Positions 16,660 through 25,474 of a stretch of 64,000 nucleotides of DNA are shown one piece after another. The position numbers and the translations under genes are program-made. Location of the stretch: the NCBI RefSeq assembly GCF_030268005.1, contig NZ_BRZC01000004.1:932926-996925 (forward strand), written 5' to 3'. The notes under the pieces are model-generated. The model was not told the origin of the DNA, did not search any database, and saw only the letters and a program-made list of their open reading frames with translations. How positions within the stretch are numbered: position 1 is the first letter of the stretch; each line of letters opens with the position of its first letter. The stretch is from Microbacterium arabinogalactanolyticum. GTDB lineage: Bacteria > Actinomycetota > Actinomycetes > Actinomycetales > Microbacteriaceae.

Positions 16660-18150
16660 ATGACGGCGCCGGCCGCCGCGCCGGTGCGGATGCTGGTGAT
16701 CAGCCTGATGGCGTCGATGCTCGTCGTCTCGTTCAACCAGACCGTGCTGAACACCGCGCTGCCCACCATCATCGCCGAGCTCGGCGGGCTGGACCGCATC
16801 GGCTGGATCGTGGCCGCGTTCGTGCTGACGTCCACGCTGAGCATGCCGCTGGCCGGTGCGCTGTCGGACGTGCTCGATCGCAAGCGCCTGCTGCTCGGAG
16901 CGAGCATCGTGTTCGGCCTGGGCACGCTGCTCGGCGCGCTGTCCTGGAACCTCGACGTGCTCATCATCGCCCGGCTCGCCCAGGGCATCGGCGGCGGCGG
17001 GGTGATGGTGCTGACGCAGACGATCATGGCCGCGGCGGTCCCCTCCCGCGAGCGCGCGAAGTACGCCGGCGCCTTCGGCTCGGTGTGGGCGGTCGCGACC
17101 ATCAGCGGGGTGCTGATCGGCGGCTGGCTCACCGACGGACCCGGGTGGCGCTGGGTGTTCTGGGGCACCCTCCCCCTGCTGGCGGTGGCGATGGTGCTGG
17201 GCGCGAGATTCATCGCGCCGAGCAGGCCGAGTGACGTCCGGGTGCAGCCCGACATCGCCGGCATGCTGCTGCTGTGCATCGCGACGACCGCGCTGGTCAC
17301 GGCCACCTCCGCCTCGCTCCCCGCCGAGTGGTCATGGTTCATCGGGGCGGTGGGCGCGGGCGCGGTGTGCGCACTCGTGTTCGCCGAGCGAAGGGCCGAG
17401 CAGCCGGTGCTGCCCGGCGTCCTGTTCCGCAGCCGCACCTTCGTCCTCGCGACGCTCGCCGGGATGCTGTGCAGCGGCGTCGCCTCGTTCGTGGTGCTCT
17501 CCTACCTGCCGTCGTTCGCGCAGATGGTGCTCGGGCTCTCCGCTCTGCAGGCGGGTCTTCTCCTGCTGCCCATGATCGTCGCGACGGTGACCTCGTCCAC
17601 GCTGACCGGCTTCGCCGTGTCGAGGACGGGTCGGTACATCCTGATCCCGGCTCTCGGCGCCGGCGCCGTGGTGGTCGGGCTGCTGCTGCTCGGGACGCTC
17701 GGCCCGGACACGACCCCGCTCCGCCTCTCGCTCTCCGCGGCGCTGCTGGGCGCGGGCATCGGCACGAACGTGCTGCTGCTGACCCTGCTGGCGCAGAACG
17801 CCCTTCCGGCACGGAACATCGGCGTGGCGACGGCGGCCAACAACTTCTTCCGGCAGGCGGGCGCGACCATGGGGATATCGCTGGTCGGAGTCGCCTTCGC
17901 CTCGCGCCTGCACGACGCGCTGGCATGCGCGCTCGACACGCGCGGCATCCCGCAGCGCGAGGATCTGCCGCTGGCGACGATCTCCCCCGAGCAGCTCGCG
18001 CTGCTGGACCCCGGGCTGCGGTCGGCCGTGGCGGAGGCATACGCCTCCGCGCTGCCGCCGCTGTTCCTGGCGCTCATCCCCCTCGCCCTGGCCGCGCTGG
18101 TGATGATCCTCGCGCTCGAGCGGCGCCCGCTCGCCGAGTCGCACATCTGA
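16660..18150 (+). CDS. MFS transporter, DHA2 (14-TMS) family
   Basis: A 496-residue major facilitator protein of the drug/proton antiporter-2 type. Motif A reads GALSDVLDRKRLLL, and VLTSTLSMPLAGALSD and GGGVMVLTQTIMAAAVP follow the family pattern; about 14 hydrophobic segments are visible. It begins 10 nt after the dihydropyrimidinase stop and closes the plus-strand arm. It may export a product or a toxic intermediate of the pathway. Confidence 0.9.
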   Translation: MTAPAAAPVRMLVISLMASMLVVSFNQTVLNTALPTIIAELGGLDRIGWIVAAFVLTSTLSMPLAGALSDVLDRKRLLLGASIVFGLGTLLGALSWNLDVLIIARLAQGIGGGGVMVLTQTIMAAAVPSRERAKYAGAFGSVWAVATISGVLIGGWLTDGPGWRWVFWGTLPLLAVAMVLGARFIAPSRPSDVRVQPDIAGMLLLCIATTALVTATSASLPAEWSWFIGAVGAGAVCALVFAERRAEQPVLPGVLFRSRTFVLATLAGMLCSGVASFVVLSYLPSFAQMVLGLSALQAGLLLLPMIVATVTSSTLTGFAVSRTGRYILIPALGAGAVVVGLLLLGTLGPDTTPLRLSLSAALLGAGIGTNVLLLTLLAQNALPARNIGVATAANNFFRQAGATMGISLVGVAFASRLHDALACALDTRGIPQREDLPLATISPEQLALLDPGLRSAVAEAYASALPPLFLALIPLALAALVMILALERRPLAESHI

Positions 18151-18251
18151 CGCACGGCCCCACCCCCGCCGGCGATGGGGTACAAACGAAGAGGGCGTCC
18201 GCTCCGCGGAACGGATTCCCACCGCATCCGTCCACCGACCGAGGTCCCCTC

Positions 18252-19067
18252 ATGTGCCGCCTGTTCGCCTTCGTCTCCCCCGTCACCGCCAGCGCGCGCG
18301 GAGAGCTGGGAGCGGACGGCATGGAGAGCCTGCTGTCGCTGGCGCGGCTGCACGGCGACGGCTGGGGCCGTGCGAGTGTGCGCGCCCCCGGCGACGCTCC
18401 GATCGTGACCCGCTCGGCGATCTCCGCCGCCGAGGACCCCGACTTCGACGCGGCCCTTGCGACCCCCTGTCGCGCAGCCGTGGTGCACCTGCGCTGGGCG
18501 ACCGCCGGGCTGCCCGTGAACATCCGGAACGCGCATCCCTTCGAGGCGGACGGCATGGCGTTCGCGCACAACGGGACGATCAAGCCGCGCGAGACGCTTC
18601 AGGGGCTGCTCTCCGCCGACAGCGTCGCAGCTCTGCAGGGCACGACCGACAGCGAGATGTACTTCGCGCTGATCCGCGAACGGGTCGCGGCCGGAGAGCC
18701 GCTCCCCGAGGCAGCGGCGCACGTCGCGCACACGCTGCGCGAGCTGTTCCCGCTCGCCAGCCTCAACGCGCTGATCATCGACGCCGAGCACCTCGTGGTC
18801 GTGCACGCCAGTGCCACCAGCATCCTCACCGAGCATGACCTGGCGCGACTGGCGCCGGTGGCGGAGATGCTTCCGGACGAGCACAACGAGGACTACTTCG
18901 CTCTGCGCATCCGGGAGACCGCCGACGGCACGGTCATGGTCGGGTCGACGGGCGTGGCCGGCCCGGACTGGGAGCCGCTCCCGGCCGAGTCGGTCATCGC
19001 CATCCGCCTCGACGACCGGAGGCGCTCGACGATCGGGATCGCCTCCCTCCTGGCCGCGCGATCCTGA
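18252..19067 (+). CDS. Class II glutamine amidotransferase (YafJ/EgtC-like)
   Basis: A 271-residue N-terminal-nucleophile amidotransferase: Cys2 directly follows the initiator Met (MCRLFAFVS). Supporting motifs are HLRWATAG and NAHPFEADGMAFAHNGTI. Stand-alone members such as EgtC remove gamma-glutamyl groups; others have unknown substrates. It is preceded by about 100 nt of non-coding sequence, so it is probably its own unit. No ergothioneine genes are nearby, so an EgtC assignment is not supported. Confidence 0.88.
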   Translation: MCRLFAFVSPVTASARGELGADGMESLLSLARLHGDGWGRASVRAPGDAPIVTRSAISAAEDPDFDAALATPCRAAVVHLRWATAGLPVNIRNAHPFEADGMAFAHNGTIKPRETLQGLLSADSVAALQGTTDSEMYFALIRERVAAGEPLPEAAAHVAHTLRELFPLASLNALIIDAEHLVVVHASATSILTEHDLARLAPVAEMLPDEHNEDYFALRIRETADGTVMVGSTGVAGPDWEPLPAESVIAIRLDDRRRSTIGIASLLAARS

Positions 19068-19231
19068 CGGAGCATCGCTAGAATCGAGGAGTCCGGCCAC
19101 GGCCGGTGCCCGAAAAAGGGGCACGAAGCACTCTGCGACCGATCCAGGAGCACTTCCGATCGAGTCCCGCGATGGCGCGCGAGCGGCGAGACACATACGG
19201 ACCCCCTCCGTTCCTCTCGAAAGGCTTTCGC
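19068..19231 (+). promoter_or_regulatory. Long leader with two adjacent hairpins upstream of the ThDP enzyme
   Basis: The 164-nt gap contains TAGAAT (a possible -10) near 19079 and two abutting hairpins: CCGGCC/GGCCGG (19093-19106) and GTGCCC/GGGCAC (19106-19124, loop GAAAAAG). There is no T-run, and I do not see the conserved core of a TPP riboswitch. Confidence 0.35.
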
Positions 19232-20968
19232 ATGCCCACCGTGTCCGCTCATGTCGCCCTCACGCTCGCCCAGCACATCGACCACGTCTTCGGCGTGATG
19301 GGCAACGGCAACGCCTACTTCCTCGACGCGATCGAGACCCAGACGGATGCCACCTTCACCGCGGTCCGCCACGAGCAGGGTTCCGTCGTCGCGGCCGACG
19401 CGCACTTCCGGGCATCCGGTCGCATCGCCGCGGCCACCACGACCTACGGCGCCGGCTTCACCAACACGATCACCTCGCTCGCCGAGGCCGTGCAGGCGCA
19501 CGTGCCCCTGGTACTGGTAGTCGGCGACGAGCCGACGTCCGGCCCTCGTCCGTGGGATGTCGACCAGATCGCGCTGGCCTCGGCGGTCGGCGCGCGCACC
19601 TATACGACCGGCCGAGCGGATGCTGCGGCCACCACCGTCATCGCGATCGAGCACGCCCTCACCTATCGGGTGCCCGTGGTGCTCGCGATCCCCTACGACG
19701 TCGCGGCCCTCGAAGCGGGGCCCGTTCCCGAGGCGCCCGCGCCCCGCATCCCCGCTCCCCTGGCTCCGCGCGGCGAGTTCGCCGGCGGGATGCTGGACGA
19801 GATCGCGGCGGCTCTCGCCGGCGCCGAGCGCCCCTTCCTGCTGGCCGGCCGCGGCGCGTGGCTGGCGGGCGCGAGCGAGGCCCTCGGTGCACTGGCCGAC
19901 GCGACCGGCGCCCTGACCGCGTCCAGTGCCCTGGGGCGCGGCGTGTTCCCCAAGACGCGCTACGACCTGGGCGTGACCGGCGGCTTCGGCGCCGACGGTG
20001 CCATGGAGCTCATCCGGCAGGCCGACGTGGCTGTCGTGTTCGGCGCCTCCCTGAACCAGTTCACGATGCGCTTCGGCGAGCTGTTCGCGCCCGGCACCCG
20101 CGTGTTCCAGATCGACGTGGCTCCCACCGCGACGCACCCGCACATCAGCGGCTTCGTGCGTGCGGACGCGCGAGTGGCGGCCGAGGCGCTGGTCGAGCGG
20201 CTCCGCTCGGCCGCATCCGACGTGCACCTCGCGCGGGAAAGTGCGCCTGCCGCGGACGAATCTGCGGGTACTGTCCGCACGAAGCGCACATCTCCGCGCG
20301 AAGCGCACAAGCCCTGGCGCGAGACCGTCGACGTCGCCTCGGCTCGCGCGTATCCCGAGGGCGATGCGCTCGCACCCGACGGACGCCTGGACCCGCGTTC
20401 AGCCGCGCGCCGCATCGCGGAGCTGCTGCCCGAGGACCGCGTGGTCGTCTCGGACGGCGGACACTTCATCGGCTGGGCCAACATGTACTGGCCCGTCGCG
20501 GCACCCGACCGGATGATGATGGTCGGCACCGCGTTCCAGTCGATCGGCCAGGGCTGGCCGAGCGTGGTCGGCGCGACCCGCGCACGTCCGGAGACCACGG
20601 TCGTGCTCACCTCCGGCGACGGCGGCGGCCTGATGGCGATCCCCGACCTGGAGTCGGCGGTCCGCGCGGCCGGCGGACACGGGATGGCCGTGATCTGGAA
20701 CGACGCCGCCTACGGCGCCGAGGTCAACCTCTACGGGCTGAAGGGCCTGGCCGAGGGTCCCATGCTCATCCCACAGGTCGACTTCGCCGCGTTCGGCGAG
20801 GCCGTCGGCGCCGAGGGCGTCGTGGTGCGCACGCTCGACGACCTCGAGCGCCTGGCGTCCTGGGCATCCGAGGACCCGGCGAACCGCCGCTTCCTCGTGC
20901 TCGACCTGCGCATCTCGGGCAAGGTGATCGCCCCGTACCAGCAGGAGATCATCCGCGTGAACTCCTGA
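19232..20968 (+). CDS. Thiamine diphosphate-dependent enzyme (acetolactate synthase-like)
   Basis: A 578-residue ThDP enzyme of the POX/ALS/BFD superfamily with three domains: pyrimidine-binding (residues 1-165, catalytic Glu48 in VRHEQGS), central (about 185-325) and pyrophosphate-binding (about 375-550, with SGDGGGLM and then WNDAAYGAE). The subfamily, and so the substrate (a 2-oxo acid), is not clear. Residues 331-359 are encoded by an in-frame four-arm palindromic element (20222-20308) and form a charged linker of low similarity to family members. Start is the ATG at 19232. Confidence 0.88.
   Translation: MPTVSAHVALTLAQHIDHVFGVMGNGNAYFLDAIETQTDATFTAVRHEQGSVVAADAHFRASGRIAAATTTYGAGFTNTITSLAEAVQAHVPLVLVVGDEPTSGPRPWDVDQIALASAVGARTYTTGRADAAATTVIAIEHALTYRVPVVLAIPYDVAALEAGPVPEAPAPRIPAPLAPRGEFAGGMLDEIAAALAGAERPFLLAGRGAWLAGASEALGALADATGALTASSALGRGVFPKTRYDLGVTGGFGADGAMELIRQADVAVVFGASLNQFTMRFGELFAPGTRVFQIDVAPTATHPHISGFVRADARVAAEALVERLRSAASDVHLARESAPAADESAGTVRTKRTSPREAHKPWRETVDVASARAYPEGDALAPDGRLDPRSAARRIAELLPEDRVVVSDGGHFIGWANMYWPVAAPDRMMMVGTAFQSIGQGWPSVVGATRARPETTVVLTSGDGGGLMAIPDLESAVRAAGGHGMAVIWNDAAYGAEVNLYGLKGLAEGPMLIPQVDFAAFGEAVGAEGVVVRTLDDLERLASWASEDPANRRFLVLDLRISGKVIAPYQQEIIRVNS
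20222..20308. repeat. REP-like four-arm palindromic element inside a coding region
   Basis: Order: arm 1 (20222-20236), arm 2 (20241-20257), loop (20258-20272), arm 2' (20273-20289), arm 1' (20294-20308). Arm 1 matches the reverse complement of arm 1' at 13 of 15 positions, and arm 2 matches arm 2' at 13 of 17. Its 87 nt are exactly 29 codons and lie between the central and C-terminal domains of the ThDP enzyme. Confidence 0.7.
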
Positions 20969-21001
20969 CCCGCGCGAGGACCCCTCAGCCCAGTTGTTCG
21001 A

Positions 21002-22747
21002 TCAGTCCAGCTGCTCGATCCCCTGCAGCCGCACCTGCTCCAGATCCAGATCTGCGGAGATCCGGTACACGACCAGGTCGTCGACCGTTCCCGATCTGCG
21101 CAGGCCCCGCAGAACCTCGCGCTTGTGCTCGATCACGGCGAGCTTGAGCCGCGACATCTCCTCGTGGCGGATTAGCGGCGAGCGCTGCTCCAGATCGACC
21201 TCGGTCGATGTGGCGACCATCTGCAGCGTCACTCGGTCGCTGCTCAGGCCCGCCGCCGCGGCCTGGTCACTGAGATCGACGGAGCCGTCGGCGAGCGGGT
21301 CGGGAGAATCGAGCAGAACCTCCATCGCACCCACCTCGGCGTCAATCATCGCGCGCTCCCTGGCCATCGCGCGTGCGTTGGCCAGTTCGAGGCGCTCGTA
21401 GCCCTCGCGGCGCAGGCGGTCGCGCACCTCGTCGCTGATCCCGTGCTGCGTGGCCAGCCCGTCGAGCGCAGCCATCGCCGCGCCGGAGATGGCGCGCTCG
21501 GCGAGCTCGTACTCCTCCGCCTCACCGTTGTCGACAGGGAAGCGCGCCCACCGCACGACCGCCGGCAGCAGCGGGCCCTGCACGAGCAGGCTCAGCAGGA
21601 TGACTCCGGCCGTGACGAAGATGATGTCGTCGCGCCCGGCGAGGCGGATGCCCTCGCCGTCGGCGATCGGAACCGACAGCGCGATCGCCAGCGACACCGC
21701 GCCGCGCATGCCCGCGACGGTCGAGACGATCTGCATTCTGGTCCGAAGCCCCCTCGGATGCACCTGCCCGCCACCGAGCCGCTGGAACGGCAGGGCGAGC
21801 AGCTGGAACAGGAAGCGCACCACGAGCAGCGTCACCCAGACCACGACGGTCGCCAGCAGGAGCCAGCCGATGGTCTGCAGCGATGTCTGGTGCGCCACCC
21901 ACTGCACCTCCAGACCGATCAGCACGAACAGCGCGCCGTTGAGCAGGAAGACCCCGAACGGCCACACCGCCTCGGCCTGCCGCCGGGATGCCGCGGTGGT
22001 GACCCGGGAGCTCAGGTGGGCGGCGATGAGTCCCGCGACCACGACGGCGAGAACGCCCGAGGCGTGGATCATCTCGGCGAGCAGGAACGAGACGAACGGC
22101 ACCAGCAGCATCGTCACGTTGATCGCGATCGTCGACGGTGTGCGGCGCAGCAGCATCCACCCGGCCGCGGCGACCGCGGCCCCGACCAGGATGCCACCCA
22201 GGTACGAGACGACCACCGTCCAGGCGACGATGAGCGGCGTCACCTGACCGCCCACCGCGAGCGACACCGCGATGGCGTAGAGCACCAGCGCCGTGCCGTC
22301 GTTGGTCAGGCTCTCGGCCTTGAGCTTCATGAAGCTGCGCCGCGGCAGGAGGCGGCCGAGCGCGGCGACCGCGGTGGCGTCCGGAGGCGCGACCGCGGCG
22401 CCGAGGATCAGCGCGATCTCCCACGGCAGGCCGAACAGGACGGCCACGCCGGCGACGGCGAACGCCGAGGCCACCACGAGCAGGGTGCTCATCGGCAGGA
22501 TGTACCGGAAGTCGCGACGGATGGACCGCAGCGAGGTCGTCAGGCTCTCCCAGAACAGCATCACCGGCAGGAACAGCAGCAGCACTGTCTCCGGGGGCAG
22601 CTGGATCTCCCGCAGCGCCGGCACGAAGCCGAGCAGCAGGCCGAAGACGACCAGCACCAGCGGCAGCGCGATGCGCAGCCGTGGAGCGAGCATCGTCCCG
22701 ACCAGGATCGTGAGTCCCAGCAGGACCGTGATCTCCAGACCTTCCAT
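21002..22747 (-). CDS. Na+/H+ antiporter, CPA1 family
   Basis: A 581-residue monovalent cation/proton antiporter. About 12 hydrophobic segments cover residues 1-400, with the family motifs APPDATAVAALGRLLP and ESLTNDGTALVLY (the Asn-Asp pair on the transport helix). The C-terminal 170 residues are hydrophilic, probably a cytoplasmic regulatory domain. The ATG at 22747 is chosen because hydrophobic sequence begins directly after it; a start 12 nt upstream is possible. It converges on the ThDP enzyme gene with 33 nt between. Confidence 0.9.
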   Translation of the reverse strand: MEGLEITVLLGLTILVGTMLAPRLRIALPLVLVVFGLLLGFVPALREIQLPPETVLLLFLPVMLFWESLTTSLRSIRRDFRYILPMSTLLVVASAFAVAGVAVLFGLPWEIALILGAAVAPPDATAVAALGRLLPRRSFMKLKAESLTNDGTALVLYAIAVSLAVGGQVTPLIVAWTVVVSYLGGILVGAAVAAAGWMLLRRTPSTIAINVTMLLVPFVSFLLAEMIHASGVLAVVVAGLIAAHLSSRVTTAASRRQAEAVWPFGVFLLNGALFVLIGLEVQWVAHQTSLQTIGWLLLATVVVWVTLLVVRFLFQLLALPFQRLGGGQVHPRGLRTRMQIVSTVAGMRGAVSLAIALSVPIADGEGIRLAGRDDIIFVTAGVILLSLLVQGPLLPAVVRWARFPVDNGEAEEYELAERAISGAAMAALDGLATQHGISDEVRDRLRREGYERLELANARAMARERAMIDAEVGAMEVLLDSPDPLADGSVDLSDQAAAAGLSSDRVTLQMVATSTEVDLEQRSPLIRHEEMSRLKLAVIEHKREVLRGLRRSGTVDDLVVYRISADLDLEQVRLQGIEQLD

Positions 22748-22849
22748 GCGCCACCTCATCCGCCGTCGCAGCGGACGCGACGTGCTCAGAGCACAGCGCC
22801 CGTCAAGGAGACGGTATTCCCGTGTGTCCTCCCGGGGAAGAGGGTGCCG

Positions 22850-23458
22850 TCACACCCATCCCTTGTCCTGGGCGATGCGCACGGCCTGGGCGCGATTCCC
22901 GGCGCCGGTCTTGCCGATCGCGGATGAGAGGTGATTGCGCACGGTCCCCGCCGAGAGGAAGACCTCGGATGCGATCGCCGCGGCCGACCTTCCGTCCGCG
23001 GCCAGGCGCAGCACCTGGCGCTCCCTGTCGCTGAGCGGATTCGCGCCCTCGAACAGGCTCTCCTCGGCGAGCGCCGGATCGAGCACCCGCAGCCCGGAGT
23101 GCACGCGCCGCACGGCGTCGGCGAGTTCCTCGGCCGGGGCGTCCTTGGCCATGAAGCCCGCGGCGCCGGCATCCAGGGCCGACCGCAGGTAGCCGGGACG
23201 CGCGAACGTCGTGACGATGAGCACGCGGGTCGCCGGGCTCGCCGCGCGCAGCAGCCGGGTCGCCTCGATGCCGTCGACACCCGGCATCTGGATGTCCATC
23301 AGGCACACGTCCGGTGCGAGGGAGCCCACCATCGTCAGCGCCTCCTCGCCGTCGGCCGCGACGCCGACCACCTCGATGTCCGGCTCCAGCGCCAGCAATG
23401 CCGCGAGCGCACCCCGGACCAGCGCCTGGTCGTCGGCGATCACGATCCGAATGCTCAC
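22850..23458 (-). CDS. NarL/LuxR-family response regulator (DesR-like)
   Basis: A 202-residue response regulator. The receiver domain (1-120) has the acidic pocket IADDQ, phospho-acceptor Asp55 (LMDIQMPG) and Lys in MAKDAP; the LuxR helix-turn-helix (about 140-198) reads LSDRERQVLRLAADGRS. The start overlaps the kinase stop by 4 nt. Last gene of the ABC-kinase-regulator operon; it probably controls that operon through the palindromes at 26490-26525. Confidence 0.92.
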   Translation of the reverse strand: MSIRIVIADDQALVRGALAALLALEPDIEVVGVAADGEEALTMVGSLAPDVCLMDIQMPGVDGIEATRLLRAASPATRVLIVTTFARPGYLRSALDAGAAGFMAKDAPAEELADAVRRVHSGLRVLDPALAEESLFEGANPLSDRERQVLRLAADGRSAAAIASEVFLSAGTVRNHLSSAIGKTGAGNRAQAVRIAQDKGWV

Positions 23459-24633
23459 CAGGTGACCTCCACACGCGTTCCGCCCGTCACGGGCCTGACC
23501 AGCTCGAAGCGCGCGCCGGCGGCCGCTGCCCGCTCGCGCATGCCGCGCACGCCGTTGCCCTCCTGCTCACCGGCACCGCGTCCGTCGTCCTGGACGGCCA
23601 GCATGCCCGGCCGCACGGAGACGGTCACCGTCGAGGCGTCGGCGTGACGCAGGATGTTCGTGGTCGCCTCACGCAGGATCCAGCTGGCCGTCAGTCCCTG
23701 CGCGGGCGAGAGCGCACCGGGATCGCCGTCGACGACGGGCGTGACACCGGCGGATCGCAGCGCATCGGCGCTGGCCGACAGCTGCTCGGTCAGGGATGCG
23801 GCCCGGGCGCCCGCCACCGTCGCCCGCACGCCCGCGATCGCCTCCGCCGTCAGCGACTCGATCGCGGCGAGCTCGGCCTTGGCGCGCTCGGGGTCGGTGT
23901 CGATCAGACGGCGGGCGAGCTGCGCCTTGAGCTTGACGACGGTCAGCGAGTGCCCGATCAGGTCGTGCACGTCACGCGCCACGGCCTCACGGCCCTCGCT
24001 GGTCGCCAGTTCGAGGCCCAGCCGATCGGCGTCGGCGGAGCGGATGATGAGCCACGTCGAGACCGTGTTCACCACGCCCAGCAGGGCGATGATCGCGAGC
24101 ACCGAGACGTAGCTCAGCCCTCCCGGCATCAGGAGGATCCACAGCACGGTCACCGTCACCGCGCCGGCGAAGGTCACCCAGTGCGCGATCCGGTTCAGCC
24201 CGTAGGACGCGAACGACATGATGAAAGGCAGGAAGCTCAGGGCCGAGCCGCCCTCCGCCGGGATCGAGATCACCGCGCAGACGATCAGCCCGGCGAAGAA
24301 CAGCCACTGGCCGGGCGCCGGCGGACGCCCGAGACCGCCTCCCGAGCTCATCCCGCGCATGAAGCCGAGGACGTACAGGGCGACGAAGGCGGCCATCGCC
24401 GTCCAGCCGACGATGATCCACCCCTCGGGCGCCGTCGAGCCCAGCAGCGCGATCACGGGATACGCCAGGAAGACCAGCCAGATCACGGCCATCAGCCAGC
24501 CGAACCGGTCCCAGGGACTCTTCGGCTGCCTGTCTCGCCGCTCCGCCATCCACGTGGCGGGCAGCGAACCGGCCGCGGCCCGGATCGCCTCGGCGTCCCG
24601 GCCCGCGGCCGTCTCGTCGGTCTCCCGCATCAT
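23455..24633 (-). CDS. Sensor histidine kinase, DesK-like
   Basis: A 392-residue membrane kinase. Five to six hydrophobic segments cover residues 45-200 with no large extracellular domain, so it senses the membrane or a partner protein. The dimerisation/phosphoacceptor motif ARDVHDLIGHSL places the phosphorylated His at 223. The ATP-binding part shows ILREATTNILRHADAS (N box) and QDDGRGAGEQ. The cognate regulator overlaps its 3' end by 4 nt. Confidence 0.92.
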   Translation of the reverse strand: MMRETDETAAGRDAEAIRAAAGSLPATWMAERRDRQPKSPWDRFGWLMAVIWLVFLAYPVIALLGSTAPEGWIIVGWTAMAAFVALYVLGFMRGMSSGGGLGRPPAPGQWLFFAGLIVCAVISIPAEGGSALSFLPFIMSFASYGLNRIAHWVTFAGAVTVTVLWILLMPGGLSYVSVLAIIALLGVVNTVSTWLIIRSADADRLGLELATSEGREAVARDVHDLIGHSLTVVKLKAQLARRLIDTDPERAKAELAAIESLTAEAIAGVRATVAGARAASLTEQLSASADALRSAGVTPVVDGDPGALSPAQGLTASWILREATTNILRHADASTVTVSVRPGMLAVQDDGRGAGEQEGNGVRGMRERAAAAGARFELVRPVTGGTRVEVTW

Positions 24634-24659
24634 GAGTCCAACCTACTGACGCGCAGGTG

Positions 24660-25472
24660 TCACCGGCGTGTCCGCGAGCGGCGCACCCCTGCGACGACCA
24701 GCACCGAGAACAGGGTGAGCCAGACGAGCACGTTCAGCAGCGGCATCCAGAGCGGGTCGGCCTGCCCCGTGGTGAGCACCCCGTCGGTGAGCGGCCACCG
24801 GCTGAGCGCCACGAAACCGTACAGCGGGGTGAAGCGGGCGATCGACAGCATCACACCGTCCAGGGGCATGAACACGTTGCCGAAGAAGGCGAAGAAGGTC
24901 ATCGAGATGGATGCCAGCGCGGCTGCGGAGTCGGCGTTGAAGAACAGCCCCACGCCCAGCCCGAACAGGCCGTACATCAGCCCGATGCCGAGGATGATCG
25001 CGGCGGCCGCGACCCAGCGCCAGGCGTCGTCCGCCTTCGCTCCCGTGAGCACGCCGGCCGTGAACACCGCGACCAGCGCGAGGGCGGCGAACGTCACCGA
25101 GGTGATGAGCTTGGTCAGGGCGTAGCCGACCGTTCCGAGCGGCGTCATGGCCAGCTGACGACCCCACCCCTGCTTGGACTCGGTGGCGGCCAGTGAGGTC
25201 AGCGAGCTCATCGCGACGGCTGTGCCGTAGGCGGCCATGGAGATCATCACGTAGAAGGACACGTTGCCGTGACCTGCGGACTGCGACCCGTACGCGGCGC
25301 TGGCGCCGAAGAGGATGTACATCACCACTGGCATCGCCAGGGTGAACGCGAGGGTGTACGGGTTGCGCAGCTGGCGCAGCGCCTCGATGCGGAGCATGGT
25401 CGGCGAGATGCCCTTGCGCGGGACGCGCAGAGCACGCGGCGTGCGGGTGAAGGCGGGGGTCGTGGTGGTCAT
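24660..25472 (-). CDS. ABC-2 type transporter permease
   Basis: A 270-residue export permease with six hydrophobic segments, preceded by a basic N-terminus (MLRIEALRQLRNPYTL). It matches permeases that sit beside DesKR-type systems, which often export peptides, lipids or drugs. It begins 2 nt after the ATPase stop, and the kinase gene starts 26 nt beyond its end. Confidence 0.9.
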   Translation of the reverse strand: MTTTTPAFTRTPRALRVPRKGISPTMLRIEALRQLRNPYTLAFTLAMPVVMYILFGASAAYGSQSAGHGNVSFYVMISMAAYGTAVAMSSLTSLAATESKQGWGRQLAMTPLGTVGYALTKLITSVTFAALALVAVFTAGVLTGAKADDAWRWVAAAAIILGIGLMYGLFGLGVGLFFNADSAAALASISMTFFAFFGNVFMPLDGVMLSIARFTPLYGFVALSRWPLTDGVLTTGQADPLWMPLLNVLVWLTLFSVLVVAGVRRSRTRR

Positions 25473-25474
25473 GG

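Noticed and set aside
15192..17438. 748-codon minus-strand frame opposite the dihydropyrimidinase and MFS genes
   Set aside because: It covers two well-supported genes in antisense and shows no family features.
18252..19067. Assignment of the class II amidotransferase as EgtC (ergothioneine synthesis)
   Set aside because: No egtA, egtB, egtD or egtE genes are nearby; the fold is right but the pathway is unsupported.
19068..19231. Possible TPP riboswitch before the ThDP enzyme gene
   Set aside because: The conserved CUGAGA-type core and distal block are absent; only two unrelated short stems are seen.
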